In this document: positions 1 to 7,412 of the stretch, piece after piece | Layout: every line of letters begins with the position of its first letter | Numbering within the stretch: the first letter of the stretch is position 1 | Assembly (NCBI GenBank): GCA_014874355.1 | Contig: JACWAJ010000004.1 | Coordinates: forward strand, 1 to 36,767 | Direction: 5' to 3' | DNA: 36,767 nt | Source: a bacterium | GTDB taxonomy: Bacteria; Chloroflexota; Dormibacteria; Aeolococcales; Aeolococcaceae | Translations under genes and position numbers: made by a program | The notes under the pieces: generated by a model | Database searches by the model: none | Told to the model about the DNA's origin: nothing | Seen by the model: the letters and a program-made list of their open reading frames with translations, nothing else

Positions 1-932
1 GCCTGCAGCGTCAGGGTGTAGGTGCGCCGGCCGGCGCGGTCCCGGGTCATGCCCACAAGCCTCCCCGGAATCCTCCGCATCAACTCGCGACGCACTGCCA
101 TGAAGCCCAAATGCGGCCCACCAAACGTGGCCGGAATCCCCAGCGGCTGCCCGTCGCCGATGGCGATGTCGAAGCCGGCGTCGCCAGGTGGCACCAGCGT
201 GGCACAGGCGATCGGATCGACATAGCCCACGGCCAGAGCGCCGACGGCATGGGCGGCATCCGCAAACCCTTTGAGTTCCTCGACGTTGCCGAAGTAGTTG
301 GGCTGCGCAATCAGCAACGCACAGTGCGAATCGCTGAGCGTGTTTTGCACGGCACTGAGGGAAGTCGTCCCCTCCGGCGTATCGATGGTGTCAACGGCCA
401 TGCCCCGTCCCGCGGCGAAAGTGCGCAGGACGGCGAGCGCCTCGGGATGGAGTGCGGCGGAGACGGCCACCCGGCGCCGGCCGGTGTGGAAGCTGGCGAG
501 GACTGCGGCCTCGGCGGCGGCGGTGGCGCCGTCATAGAGGGACGCATTGGATACATCGAGTCCCGTCAGCGCGCAGATCAGCGACTGGAACTCGAAGGTC
601 GCTTGCAGCGTCCCCTGCGACGCCTCTGCCTGGTAGGGCGTGTAGGCGGTGTAGAACTCGGGTCGCGAGATCGTGGCGCGCACAATCGCCGGGCTGTAGC
701 GCAAGTAGACCCCGGCGCCAAGAAAGCTGTCGTAGTCGCTCATCGAACGATTGCGCCTCGCCAGCCGGGTCACCTCGGCCACGAGATCCTGTTCCGCTAG
801 CGGCGCGGGCAGGTCAAGTTTGGGATGGAGCATGTCCGCCGGGATCGATGCGAAGAGTTCCTGGGTGGACGCGACACCGATCGCATCACACATGGCACCA
901 CGATCGGCTTCAGTGAGGGGCAGATAGGCCAT
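1..932 (-). CDS. gcvPA: Glycine dehydrogenase (decarboxylating) subunit 1, GcvPA (3' end outside window)
   Basis: Reading from ATG at 932 the frame stays open to the window edge (about 310 codons). It starts MAYLPLTEADRGAMCDAIGV and carries family landmarks: the SDYDSFLGAGVY and YTAYTPYQAEASQGTLQ region near residues 85-120, FEFQSLICALTGLDVSNASL, then IAQPNYFGNVE, and GGPHLGFMA followed by GRLVGMTRDRAGRRTYTLTL near the edge. In the glycine cleavage system the P-protein uses PLP to decarboxylate glycine and passes the aminomethyl group to lipoyl GcvH. The split alpha/beta type has subunit 1 of about 440-450 aa, so roughly 130 residues are missing. The PLP lysine belongs to subunit 2, which is not in the window. 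gcvT, gcvH and gcvPB may lie beyond position 1 but cannot be seen. Confidence 0.93.
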   Translation of the reverse strand, partial: MAYLPLTEADRGAMCDAIGVASTQELFASIPADMLHPKLDLPAPLAEQDLVAEVTRLARRNRSMSDYDSFLGAGVYLRYSPAIVRATISRPEFYTAYTPYQAEASQGTLQATFEFQSLICALTGLDVSNASLYDGATAAAEAAVLASFHTGRRRVAVSAALHPEALAVLRTFAAGRGMAVDTIDTPEGTTSLSAVQNTLSDSHCALLIAQPNYFGNVEELKGFADAAHAVGALAVGYVDPIACATLVPPGDAGFDIAIGDGQPLGIPATFGGPHLGFMAVRRELMRRIPGRLVGMTRDRAGRRTYTLTLQ

Positions 933-939
933 GACTGCA

Positions 940-967
940 AGTATGCCGAGCCAGGTTACGCTGTCGC
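940..967 (-). promoter_or_regulatory. Likely promoter of gcvPA, probably leaderless
   Basis: On the minus strand GCGACA (967-962), a 16-bp spacer and CATACT (945-940) form a weak sigma-70-type promoter. CATACT ends 7 nt before the gcvPA ATG, which puts transcription start at or beside the start codon. No Shine-Dalgarno site is visible. Confidence 0.35.
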
Positions 968-1000
968 GGCCACCACGACGCCAGCCGTACCATGCCTTAC

Positions 1001-2611
1001 ATGCCCGCCGAAGTCGTCAAGCTGCGCATTGGCAACCTTGCCAAGGCGGTTCTGGTCACCGGCCAGTCCTACCAGGACCCCAAGGACGCTCTCAACGAGT
1101 TCGTCTCCAACGCGGCCGACGAGTACGCGCAAGCCGCCATCGTTGGTGGGCGCATTCGAATCCTGTTGCAACGCCAGGGGCGTCATCCCCTGATCGCCAT
1201 CAGCGACGATGGTCGTGGGCTCGACCCTGCACGCCTCCGCCAGATCGCGCAGAACCTGTTCGAGTCCACAAAGGTGGGCGATGATCGCGTTCTGGGCGAG
1301 AAGGCGATCGGCCTGCTCGCGTTCCAGCAGATTTGCAGCCGTTGCGAGATCGTGAGCCGGCCCGAAGGATCGTCGGACAGCTACGTGTTGCGCCTGAACC
1401 GTGGTACTGCGACCGCATCGCTGGACATTGAGAAACGCCGGTCCCGGGACCACTCGGGCACCACCGTCTATCTGGCCGACGTCGACCCTGAGGTGGGGCG
1501 GGTGCTGACGCAGCACCGGATCGTCGAGTACCTCCGTCGACGCCGGGCCGCCGCTCTGGCCCGAGGCGACTATGTCATCGAAGTCGCCAGCGGGCGCAGC
1601 GTCGAACTGGTCACGCCCGAGAAGCCCGATGGCATCCGCCTCGACATTCCACCACGCAATACGCTCTGGGGACGGATCGAGTTTGCGCTCTTCGTCGCCC
1701 CACGCCCTGACCACAAGCGCCGCGTCGCGGTGGTCGGCCGGGCCGGGACCACCATCCTCGACTCGGTCACAGAACTCGAAGAGTTCGATCACGCGCCGTG
1801 GAACAGCGACCAGGTGGGTGGCCAGATCATCTTCGAAGCGCTGGCGCAGTCCGCCGGTCGGCGCGCGATCCTGCGCGATCGCGATGCGTTCCCTTTGCTG
1901 GTCGATGCGGTGGCTTCGGTGGAACCGGCAGTGACGCGCACGCTGGAGCGCATCGGGAAAGATCTCGATGAAGCAACCGCCGATCGCATTTCCGAGATGG
2001 TTCGTCGCATCTTCGGCCGTGTCCTTCGTGAACTCGCCGATCTCGATAATCCGATGCGGACACTCGTCGGAACGGAGCCGGGCGATGACGGGCTACTGGC
2101 GGAGACGCTGGTGCCGGAGATGGGCAAGGGCTCCCGTCTGACGCCAGAAGGCAACGCTGCCCCCACCGACGAACCGATCCCTGATGTCTCATGGCCCAGT
2201 GAACAAGGCCCGGCACCCGAACCTCCGCTCGATGTGGTGGATGGGCAGACTGCCGCGGCTGCTCGCCGCACCCGCCATCTGCCCACCATCGAGCCCGACC
2301 CCACGCCCGGTCATGGACGAAGCCGTTTCGATGCTGAGAACGGGGTGGTCCCGTCAAGGACGACGATGCCGCCCTGGTCGACTACCTCGCCACCCTCGTG
2401 GCGAAGGAGTACGTCGTATACAACAACCCTCGCTCTGCAAGTGACGAGGTGGCCGAGGAGATGGTGCGCATGCTGGTGCGTATCCGCCGGCACGTCAGGT
2501 CGCGATAGGGCGAAGGCTGCTTCTCGGAGGGCCTACTGGCTACGCGGCGTGGTTGGCCGCACGCCTTTCGCGGCCAATGTCCATCCTGAGTATCACGCAC
2601 ATCTCGAATAG
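1001..2611 (+). CDS. GHKL (HSP90/histidine-kinase-like) ATPase protein with probable frameshift
   Basis: The N-terminal 200 residues are a GHKL ATP-binding fold. Numbering from ATG 1001, the N-box ALNEFVSNAADEY is at 30-42, the G1 box SDDGRGL at 68-74, and GEKAIGLLAF (G2-like lid) at 99-108. Such proteins resemble HSP90/MutL-type ATPases; the substrate is unknown. A helical middle and a Pro-rich linker follow. Near 2345-2360 the coding signature leaves this frame. After NGVVP the frame gives Arg/Trp/Ser-rich sequence to the stop at 2611, while the -1 frame gives KDDDAALVDYLATLVAKEYV and then NNPRSASDEVAEEMVRM, ending at TAG 2506-2508. A one-base deletion in the CC run near 2350 would explain this, so the ancestral end was probably 2508. 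Start 1001 is preferred over 992 because TACCAT (988-993) sits 7 nt before it. Confidence 0.75.
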   Translation: MPAEVVKLRIGNLAKAVLVTGQSYQDPKDALNEFVSNAADEYAQAAIVGGRIRILLQRQGRHPLIAISDDGRGLDPARLRQIAQNLFESTKVGDDRVLGEKAIGLLAFQQICSRCEIVSRPEGSSDSYVLRLNRGTATASLDIEKRRSRDHSGTTVYLADVDPEVGRVLTQHRIVEYLRRRRAAALARGDYVIEVASGRSVELVTPEKPDGIRLDIPPRNTLWGRIEFALFVAPRPDHKRRVAVVGRAGTTILDSVTELEEFDHAPWNSDQVGGQIIFEALAQSAGRRAILRDRDAFPLLVDAVASVEPAVTRTLERIGKDLDEATADRISEMVRRIFGRVLRELADLDNPMRTLVGTEPGDDGLLAETLVPEMGKGSRLTPEGNAAPTDEPIPDVSWPSEQGPAPEPPLDVVDGQTAAAARRTRHLPTIEPDPTPGHGRSRFDAENGVVPSRTTMPPWSTTSPPSWRRSTSYTTTLALQVTRWPRRWCACWCVSAGTSGRDRAKAASRRAYWLRGVVGRTPFAANVHPEYHAHLE

Positions 2612-2897
2612 CACGGTCTTCAGGCGCTCACCAGCAACCTCGCAGCCCTACGCGGTGGATTGGGGTTGACACGTACCCGGAACCGGTCTCGGGCATGGGC
2701 CAGTGGTAGTCAGTGGTTCCCTACGGGGCTTCGGGGAGTCCTCCGTTCGGGCGTAAGCTTCCGCAGCCCTCGCCTTTTGCCCCCCTGGCCCCCAAGCCGT
2801 CTCTCCGCTCGTTAAAACAACGAAACAGGACGGTGGTCGCATAGCAAGGCATCTACCCGCCTTCGTGCCGGAGCACGGCACCACACCAGGGCTGACG
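2612..2897. other. Intergenic stretch with no recognisable feature
   Basis: From the probable ancestral end of the ATPase gene (2508) to the end of the DedA gene (2898) there is about 390 bp in which I see no convincing gene. CAGTGGT occurs twice close together near 2700-2720, and GC-rich short hairpins are possible around 2725-2760. No tRNA, tmRNA, SRP RNA or RNase P core was recognised on either strand, and no hairpin plus T-run terminator is clear. Confidence 0.4.
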
Positions 2898-3776
2898 TCA
2901 GGACATGTCCGGCCAGGTGGAGGTGCCGTGTTCGGCGGTCTCCTCCTCGCCCTCAGGACGCTGCCGGTAGCGCTCATTGACCATCTTGTAGGCGACGTTC
3001 TTAGGCAGCCCGAGCTTCACGAGCGACTTGACCTCGTCGGCCATTACCTTGTCACGCGCGGTCTCCACCGCCGCGATGACGTCGTCGATGCTGATGGTGG
3101 GAACCTTCTTGGTGGACACAGTTAGCAAGCATAGAGCCCGCGGCCCCGAGCAGGATGCCCTTACGCCGGGGGTTTCTTCTCTCCGTCGAGCCGCCACGTG
3201 ACGACCGTGGACGAACCACCAGACGATGAGCCCTGCGACGGCCACCGCAATGACTACCGCCACCTTCCCAATCGGGCCCGACACCCTGTCGTAATTGGCA
3301 CCAAACTCGTATCCCGCCAGCGTCAGCAGAGCACACCAGGGCAAAGCGCCAATGAAGGTGAGCACAACGAACGGCGCCAGCTTGACCCGAGCCAGCCCTG
3401 CCGGAAACGAGATGTACGTCCGCACTACCGGCAGAACGCGCCCGAAGAAAACGGCGTAAAGCCCCCAGCGCGAGAACCACCCATCGGCCAGCGCCAGATG
3501 CGCCGGGGAGATACCCACCTTGCGCCCTGGCCCCAGTAAAAGCGGCTCGCCGAACCGGGCCGTCAACACGTACGCGATCAGGGAACCGACCAGATTGCCC
3601 AGCACTCCGGCCAGAACCGCACCAACGAAATCGAGATGCCCTTGGGCCACGAAATAACCCGCCAGGGGCATGGTGACCTCGCCAGGGATGGGGATCCCAC
3701 AACTCTCCACGAGCATGAGAACGAAGATGGCGATCAGTCCGCCCGTCACCACCCAGTCGCTGATTGCCTGTGTCAT
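2898..3776 (-). CDS. DedA family membrane protein with an atypical C-terminal extension
   Basis: Residues 1-200 are a complete DedA/SNARE-associated protein. There are several hydrophobic helices, the PIPGEVTMPLAGYFVAQG segment at 29-46, and the conserved FFGRVLPVVRTYISFPAGLA block at 110-129 ending in LPWCALLTLAGYEFG. DedA proteins are inner-membrane transporters linked to lipid-carrier recycling and proton-motive-force homeostasis. The family is usually 200-220 aa; this ORF has 292. Residues 200-219 look like translated intergenic DNA. Residues 220-292 (from VSTKKVPTISIDD) form a soluble, charged helical segment with its own GTG at 3119. Removing one C from the C5 tract at 3172-3168 would end DedA at TAA 3163-3161 and leave a separate 73-aa ORF. 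So this is either a true fusion or an indel artefact. Confidence 0.85.
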   Translation of the reverse strand: MTQAISDWVVTGGLIAIFVLMLVESCGIPIPGEVTMPLAGYFVAQGHLDFVGAVLAGVLGNLVGSLIAYVLTARFGEPLLLGPGRKVGISPAHLALADGWFSRWGLYAVFFGRVLPVVRTYISFPAGLARVKLAPFVVLTFIGALPWCALLTLAGYEFGANYDRVSGPIGKVAVVIAVAVAGLIVWWFVHGRHVAARRREETPGVRASCSGPRALCLLTVSTKKVPTISIDDVIAAVETARDKVMADEVKSLVKLGLPKNVAYKMVNERYRQRPEGEEETAEHGTSTWPDMS

Positions 3777-3779
3777 GAA

Positions 3780-3800
3780 CTGTGATTGTGCTCATCACAG
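3780..3800. promoter_or_regulatory. Perfect inverted repeat directly upstream of the DedA gene
   Basis: CTGTGAT (3780-3786) and ATCACAG (3794-3800) are perfect 7-bp arms around a 7-nt spacer, starting 4 nt upstream of the DedA ATG. A possible -10 (CACAAT, minus strand, 3791-3786) lies inside the dyad, so it is placed like a repressor operator. The halves resemble CRP-family TGTGA/TCACA, but the spacing is 9 rather than 6. Confidence 0.35.
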
Positions 3801-3895
3801 CCAGCGCCGTGTCGCTTCCGAGAACGGACCTGACAGCGGCCATGCGTCGGTGTCACACTACGCATCAGGCCGCTCCTGGCATGTGAGGAACCTCG

Positions 3896-4117
3896 ATGAC
3901 CGCAATCGTTGCCGACCGCGACGCCACCGCCACCTTCGCTTTCGCGCCCACATTGGTTGACAATTCCGCCACATTGGAGATTGCCGGGCCAGAGGCCGAG
4001 TCGGAAATCAGTCTGGAGCGATTCCAGAAGTTGATGCTTGCCTTCACGGGCCAGTGCGTGCCCGGGCTTAGCGAGACCGTCCCGCAGTCCGACCCGATGG
4101 ATTCGGTCAAGCGCTAA
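3896..4117 (+). CDS. Small hypothetical protein (73 aa)
   Basis: A short ORF reading MTAIVADRDATATFAFAPTL, with an Ala/Thr-rich N-terminal half and an amphipathic stretch (ISLERFQKLMLAFTG) near residues 38-52. I recognise no family. Support comes from a GAGGAA Shine-Dalgarno-like site at 3882-3887, about 8 nt before the ATG. The gene is divergent from DedA and almost abuts the convergent lipoprotein gene ending at 4124. There is no signal peptide or membrane segment. It could be a small regulatory or structural protein, but the sequence does not say. Confidence 0.5.
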   Translation: MTAIVADRDATATFAFAPTLVDNSATLEIAGPEAESEISLERFQKLMLAFTGQCVPGLSETVPQSDPMDSVKR

Positions 4118-4123
4118 GGCCGG

Positions 4124-4591
4124 TCAACAACCGCCCCGGGCCGTCCGTACCAGGACCGACAGCCGTAGTGGCGGCTGATCTCCGAGCATGAGGGTCGCCG
4201 TGTAAGTGCCGCTCGGCAACGTGGGGTCCGGGTTCCATCTGACGGGATAACTCAACTCCTCGCCAGCATTGAGTTGAAGGGAGCCGCAACGCCCCGGGGC
4301 ACCACCGGCCATGATCGGGGAATTTACCGACAGGCCGCTGGAATCGACGATCGTGACCTGAAGTGGCGAGGTGCAATCGGTCATCAGGGTTGCCGGACCC
4401 AAAACAGTGACCGTGAAGCCGAGGCGACCTCCGGGTGCCACACTGCCGGCGTCGGCTTCGGCATGCACCGCTCCAGACTGCACGCTAGGCGGCTGAGAGC
4501 TGGGTAACGGCCGGCAGGTTGGCGTCGCAACGGCTGTCCCACCGCAACCAGTGACGGCTAAGCAGACGGCGATATGGCGGAAACGATGCAT
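4124..4591 (-). CDS. Small secreted lipoprotein, hypothetical
   Basis: From ATG 4591 the 155-aa product begins MHRFRHIAVCLAVTGCGG, a short lipoprotein signal peptide with lipobox LAVTGC, so lipidation at Cys16 is expected. The mature part has a Pro/Ser linker and then one beta-rich domain: LGFTVTVLGPATL, LQVTIVDSSGL, LSYPVRWNPDPTLPSGTYTA, TLMLGDQPPLRLSVLV. The PTLPSGTYTATL signature resembles Ig-like/intracellular proteinase inhibitor (BsuPI-type) folds, but this is only a structural guess. An upstream in-frame extension to 4978 exists but is antisense to the EF-G-like gene and would bury the signal peptide, so 4591 is chosen. TATAAC at about 9 nt before the ATG may be the -10. Confidence 0.75.
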   Translation of the reverse strand: MHRFRHIAVCLAVTGCGGTAVATPTCRPLPSSQPPSVQSGAVHAEADAGSVAPGGRLGFTVTVLGPATLMTDCTSPLQVTIVDSSGLSVNSPIMAGGAPGRCGSLQLNAGEELSYPVRWNPDPTLPSGTYTATLMLGDQPPLRLSVLVRTARGGC

Positions 4592-4695
4592 AGGGGGGTA
4601 GTTATAGCCGTACCATGGGGCACTTCTATGTCCGAAGCTCGGTCTGATTCTAAGAGTCGGTCGTCCACCGGCTCTGTATGAGGAGGTGACGCCGC

Positions 4696-6780
4696 ATGCC
4701 AGCCCCAAGTCCCGACCGGATCCGCTCCCTCGCCGTCGTGGGTCACAGCCACGATGGCAAAACCACGCTGTGCGAGGCGCTGATACACGTAGCCGGTGCC
4801 ACAGCACGCATGGGCTCGACCGATCAAGGCACGTCGGTACTCGACTACGAGCCTGAAGAACAGGCACGGTCGATGAGCCTCGGCGCCGCGGTGGCGCATT
4901 GTGAATGGAACGGCGTGAGCGTGAACCTGGTGGACTGTCCGGGTTTCCAGGACTTCGCCGGCGAGGTGGCACAGGCACTTGCCGCCGTGGACGGCGCGTT
5001 GCTTGTCGTTGGCGCCAGTGGCAGCGTGCCGGTGGGCGCCGAGCTGGCCTGGGACATGCTCCGGGCCGCAGGGTTGCCGGCCATGATCGTCATCAACAAG
5101 ATGGACAAAGACAACGCCGCCTTTGAGGCGACGGTCGACGCCTTGCGTGACGCATTCGCACGCAAGCCGGTAGCGGTTGCCATCCCCATCGGGAGTGGCG
5201 ATGGCTTCAACGGCTATGTGGACCTCGTCAGCCAGAAAGCGTACCAGCTCACCGGGAGCGGCACTACCACCGAGATCGATCTGCCAGAAGTGATGCGTGA
5301 TGAGGTGAAACGCGCGCACACCGCACTGGTGGATTCCGCCGCCGAGAGTGACGACAAGCTGCTCGAAAAGTACCTCGAAGGCTCCCCCCTGAACGATGAC
5401 GAAGTGCGCAACGCATTGCACGCTGCAACACGCAGTGGCAAGCTGGTGCCAGTGTTTTGCAGTGCTTCCGCCGACGCACGAAGCGCGGCCGGCGTTCTAG
5501 ACGCGATCGTGAACTACCTCCCGTCGCCTGCCGAGAGAACTGTGATGGGGAAGGACAGCAGCGGCACTGATATCGAAATCGCTTGCGACCCCGACGGACC
5601 GCTCTGCGCGCAAGTGTTCAAGACCACGATCGACCCCTTCGGCAAGGTTTCGTATTTCCGCGTTCTCCGCGGCACGATGCGTGCCGACACGCACCCTTAC
5701 GCTACCCGGCTCGGTGTCGAAGAACGTTTTGCACAACTCGGCCAGCCCATGGGCAAGACCGTCGAGAGCGTGACCGAAGTCGTCGCCGGTGACATCGGTG
5801 TCGTCACCAAACTGGGCAAGGTGCAAACTGGTGACACGCTGTGCACCAAGGACGCCTCGGTGACGCTGCCTGCACTGAACTTGCCCGCACTCACCTACGT
5901 TGCCGCCATCACCGCTGCCAGCAAGGGCGACGAAGACAAGATCATGACGGCACTGTCGCGCCAGAGTGAGGAAGATCCCTGCTTCCACGTCGAGCATGAT
6001 GCGGTGACTGGCGAGGTCATCGTCAGCGGGCTCGGCGACATCCACCTTGCCGTGGCACTGGAACGGATGAAGCGGAAATTCTCGGTGGACGCATCGCTGC
6101 ACCCACCCAAGATCGCTTACCGCGAAACCATAACCGGCACGGCCAGGGTGCAACACCGGTACAAGAAGCAATCCGGTGGCGCGGGACTGTTTGGCGATTG
6201 CACCATCGAAATCGAGCCACTGCCGCGCGGCGAGGGATACGAGTGGCAAGACAAGATCTTCGGCGGCACCATCCCGCAGCAATTCCGTCCCTCTGTGGAG
6301 AAGGGGGTCCGGCAGACGCTGGAAAAAGGCGCCATCAGCGGACATCCGATTGTCGACGTACGCGTTCGCCTGGTCGACGGCTCGACCCATCCCGTGGATG
6401 GCAAGGACATAGCCTTCCAGATTGCAGGCTCCATGGCGATGCGAGAAGCGGTGCAACAGGCGCACCCAGTCCTACTCGAACCCATCATGGACGTTTCCGT
6501 GGTGGTCCCCGACACTCTGATGGGCGATGCCATGTCGCTGCTCAACGGCAGCCGGGGCAAGGTCGGCGGTATGAATCCGCTTGGAGACGGCCGCAGCGAG
6601 GTGAACGCACTGGTTCCCCAGGCCGAGATGTTCAGCTTTCCGATCGGCCTCAGGGCCCTGTCACAGGGTCGAGGCCGCTACAGCATGAGTTTTTCCCACT
6701 ACGAAGAGATGCCTCCACATGTCGCGCAACCGCTCATCGAGGCATTTTCCAAAGAGCACGTTGGGGTGGGAGATCGTTAG
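4696..6780 (+). CDS. EF-G-like translational GTPase paralog
   Basis: At 694 aa it is full length for EF-G and has the five-domain layout. The G domain shows a P-loop GHSHDGKTT (16-24), G3 DCPGF (80-84) in place of DTPGH, and G4 NKMD (134-137). A domain II segment (GPLCAQVFKTTIDPFGKVSYFRVLRG) and EF-G domain III-V landmarks follow: VSGLGDIHLAVALERMKRKF, QSGGAGLFGDCTIEIEPL and SLLNGSRGKVGGM. The G2 region is RSMSLGAAV where EF-G has RGITI, and the catalytic-loop His is Phe. These changes mark the EF-G-like subfamily (relatives of FusA2 and Thermus EF-G-2), whose role is unsettled, so this is probably not the main translocase. It begins after a strong Shine-Dalgarno site, AGGAGGTGA (4680-4688). 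The gene is divergent from the lipoprotein. Confidence 0.92.
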   Translation: MPAPSPDRIRSLAVVGHSHDGKTTLCEALIHVAGATARMGSTDQGTSVLDYEPEEQARSMSLGAAVAHCEWNGVSVNLVDCPGFQDFAGEVAQALAAVDGALLVVGASGSVPVGAELAWDMLRAAGLPAMIVINKMDKDNAAFEATVDALRDAFARKPVAVAIPIGSGDGFNGYVDLVSQKAYQLTGSGTTTEIDLPEVMRDEVKRAHTALVDSAAESDDKLLEKYLEGSPLNDDEVRNALHAATRSGKLVPVFCSASADARSAAGVLDAIVNYLPSPAERTVMGKDSSGTDIEIACDPDGPLCAQVFKTTIDPFGKVSYFRVLRGTMRADTHPYATRLGVEERFAQLGQPMGKTVESVTEVVAGDIGVVTKLGKVQTGDTLCTKDASVTLPALNLPALTYVAAITAASKGDEDKIMTALSRQSEEDPCFHVEHDAVTGEVIVSGLGDIHLAVALERMKRKFSVDASLHPPKIAYRETITGTARVQHRYKKQSGGAGLFGDCTIEIEPLPRGEGYEWQDKIFGGTIPQQFRPSVEKGVRQTLEKGAISGHPIVDVRVRLVDGSTHPVDGKDIAFQIAGSMAMREAVQQAHPVLLEPIMDVSVVVPDTLMGDAMSLLNGSRGKVGGMNPLGDGRSEVNALVPQAEMFSFPIGLRALSQGRGRYSMSFSHYEEMPPHVAQPLIEAFSKEHVGVGDR

Positions 6781-6806
6781 TTACGCGTCAAGCGTCTAGA
6801 ATGCGG

Positions 6807-6824
6807 CGGTCACTCTGGTGACCG
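6807..6824 (+). promoter_or_regulatory. Inverted repeat upstream of the DUF5679 gene
   Basis: CGGTCAC (6807-6813), TCTG, GTGACCG (6818-6824) form a perfect 7-bp hairpin with a 4-nt loop. TAGAAT (6797-6802), a good -10 match, lies just upstream, so the hairpin would be near the 5' end of the DUF5679 transcript or act as an operator. With no T-run after it, it is a poor terminator for the EF-G-like gene. Confidence 0.35.
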
Positions 6825-6866
6825 TTGCCAACTGAACGAGACCCGAGTCTCAAAGGAGAGGACTAC

Positions 6867-7016
6867 ATGCCAGTTACCGGCCACTGCCTGAAATGCAAAG
6901 AGAAGCGTGAGATCAAGAATGCCCACGAGATCACCATGAAAAACGGCAAGCCGGCCACCACCGGGACCTGCCCCGTCTGTGGCACCAAGATCTTCAGGAT
7001 AGGCAAGTCCGCCTGA
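6867..7016 (+). CDS. DUF5679 zinc-ribbon mini-protein (49 aa)
   Basis: A complete 49-aa protein starting MPVTGHCLKCKEKREIK, with two CxxC knuckles (CLKC at 7-10; CPVC near 35-38) around a basic beta stretch, NAHEITMKNGKPATTGTCP. This matches the DUF5679 family: very small treble-clef/zinc-ribbon proteins of unknown function, common in Actinomycetota and Chloroflexota, possibly nucleic-acid- or ribosome-associated. Start 6867 is chosen over an upstream in-frame ATG at 6825 because of a close Shine-Dalgarno site, AAAGGAGAG (6852-6860). It has its own terminator at 7035 and is probably monocistronic. Confidence 0.88.
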   Translation: MPVTGHCLKCKEKREIKNAHEITMKNGKPATTGTCPVCGTKIFRIGKSA

Positions 7017-7034
7017 GGAACTCTTTTGAGTAAG

Positions 7035-7070
7035 AACCCGGTCGTCCCAAGGGGCGGCCGGGTTTCTTTA
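7035..7070 (+). terminator. Rho-independent terminator after the DUF5679 gene
   Basis: AACCCGGTCGTCCC, loop AA, GGGGCGGCCGGGTT pairs over 14 bp with two G-T wobbles and runs into TTTCTTTA. It begins 18 nt after the DUF5679 stop. Confidence 0.9.
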
Positions 7071-7403
7071 TAGGCTTCGACACCCCACCCGTACTTGACG
7101 CGCCGGCGACCCCAAAGGCGCCGACCGGAGGGTCAAGATAGGTTGGTCACATCGAAATCCGTACGCAAGGTTCTCGCCACTGATCTGGCACTTGCCATCT
7201 GGCGTAACCCTCGAAGTGTAGCCGCCTCCGCCCGTCCACCCCGCGCCCACCGGGGCACCGATCCACCAGTTGTTATTGGCACCAGCATGACCCTGCGCCA
7301 TCAGGATCTTGTAGTCGCTGCCATTGATGATCAAAGTTCCACCGAAAGCGAAGTTGAGACGGCTGACCTGAAGTGATCCTGTACTCGCCGGAATATGTAA
7401 ACG
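7068..7403 (-). pseudogene. Open frame with protein-like content but no proper start, probable remnant
   Basis: Downstream of the RCK gene on the same strand, a frame open from 7403 to TAA at 7070-7068 reads SLQVSRLNFAFGGTLIINGS, then DYKILMAQGHAGANNNWWIG and TSRVTPDGKCQISGENLAYG. Its low-complexity-free content looks like real protein. There is no ATG, only TTG at 7334, and a stop lies at 7406-7404. It may be a truncated 3' end of a lost secreted protein gene, or chance. No family was recognised. Confidence 0.3.
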
Positions 7404-7412
7404 TCATCGTCA

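Noticed and set aside
2509-2897. tmRNA or other housekeeping RNA in the gene-free stretch
   Set aside because: A tag-like frame on the minus strand lacks the usual ALAA ending and the 5'/3' acceptor pairing could not be made.
3781-3799. CRP/FNR binding site
   Set aside because: Half-sites TGTGA and TCACA are 9 nt apart, not the required 6.
4592-4978. N-terminal extension of the small lipoprotein
   Set aside because: It would hide the lipoprotein signal peptide and is antisense to the EF-G-like gene and its Shine-Dalgarno region.
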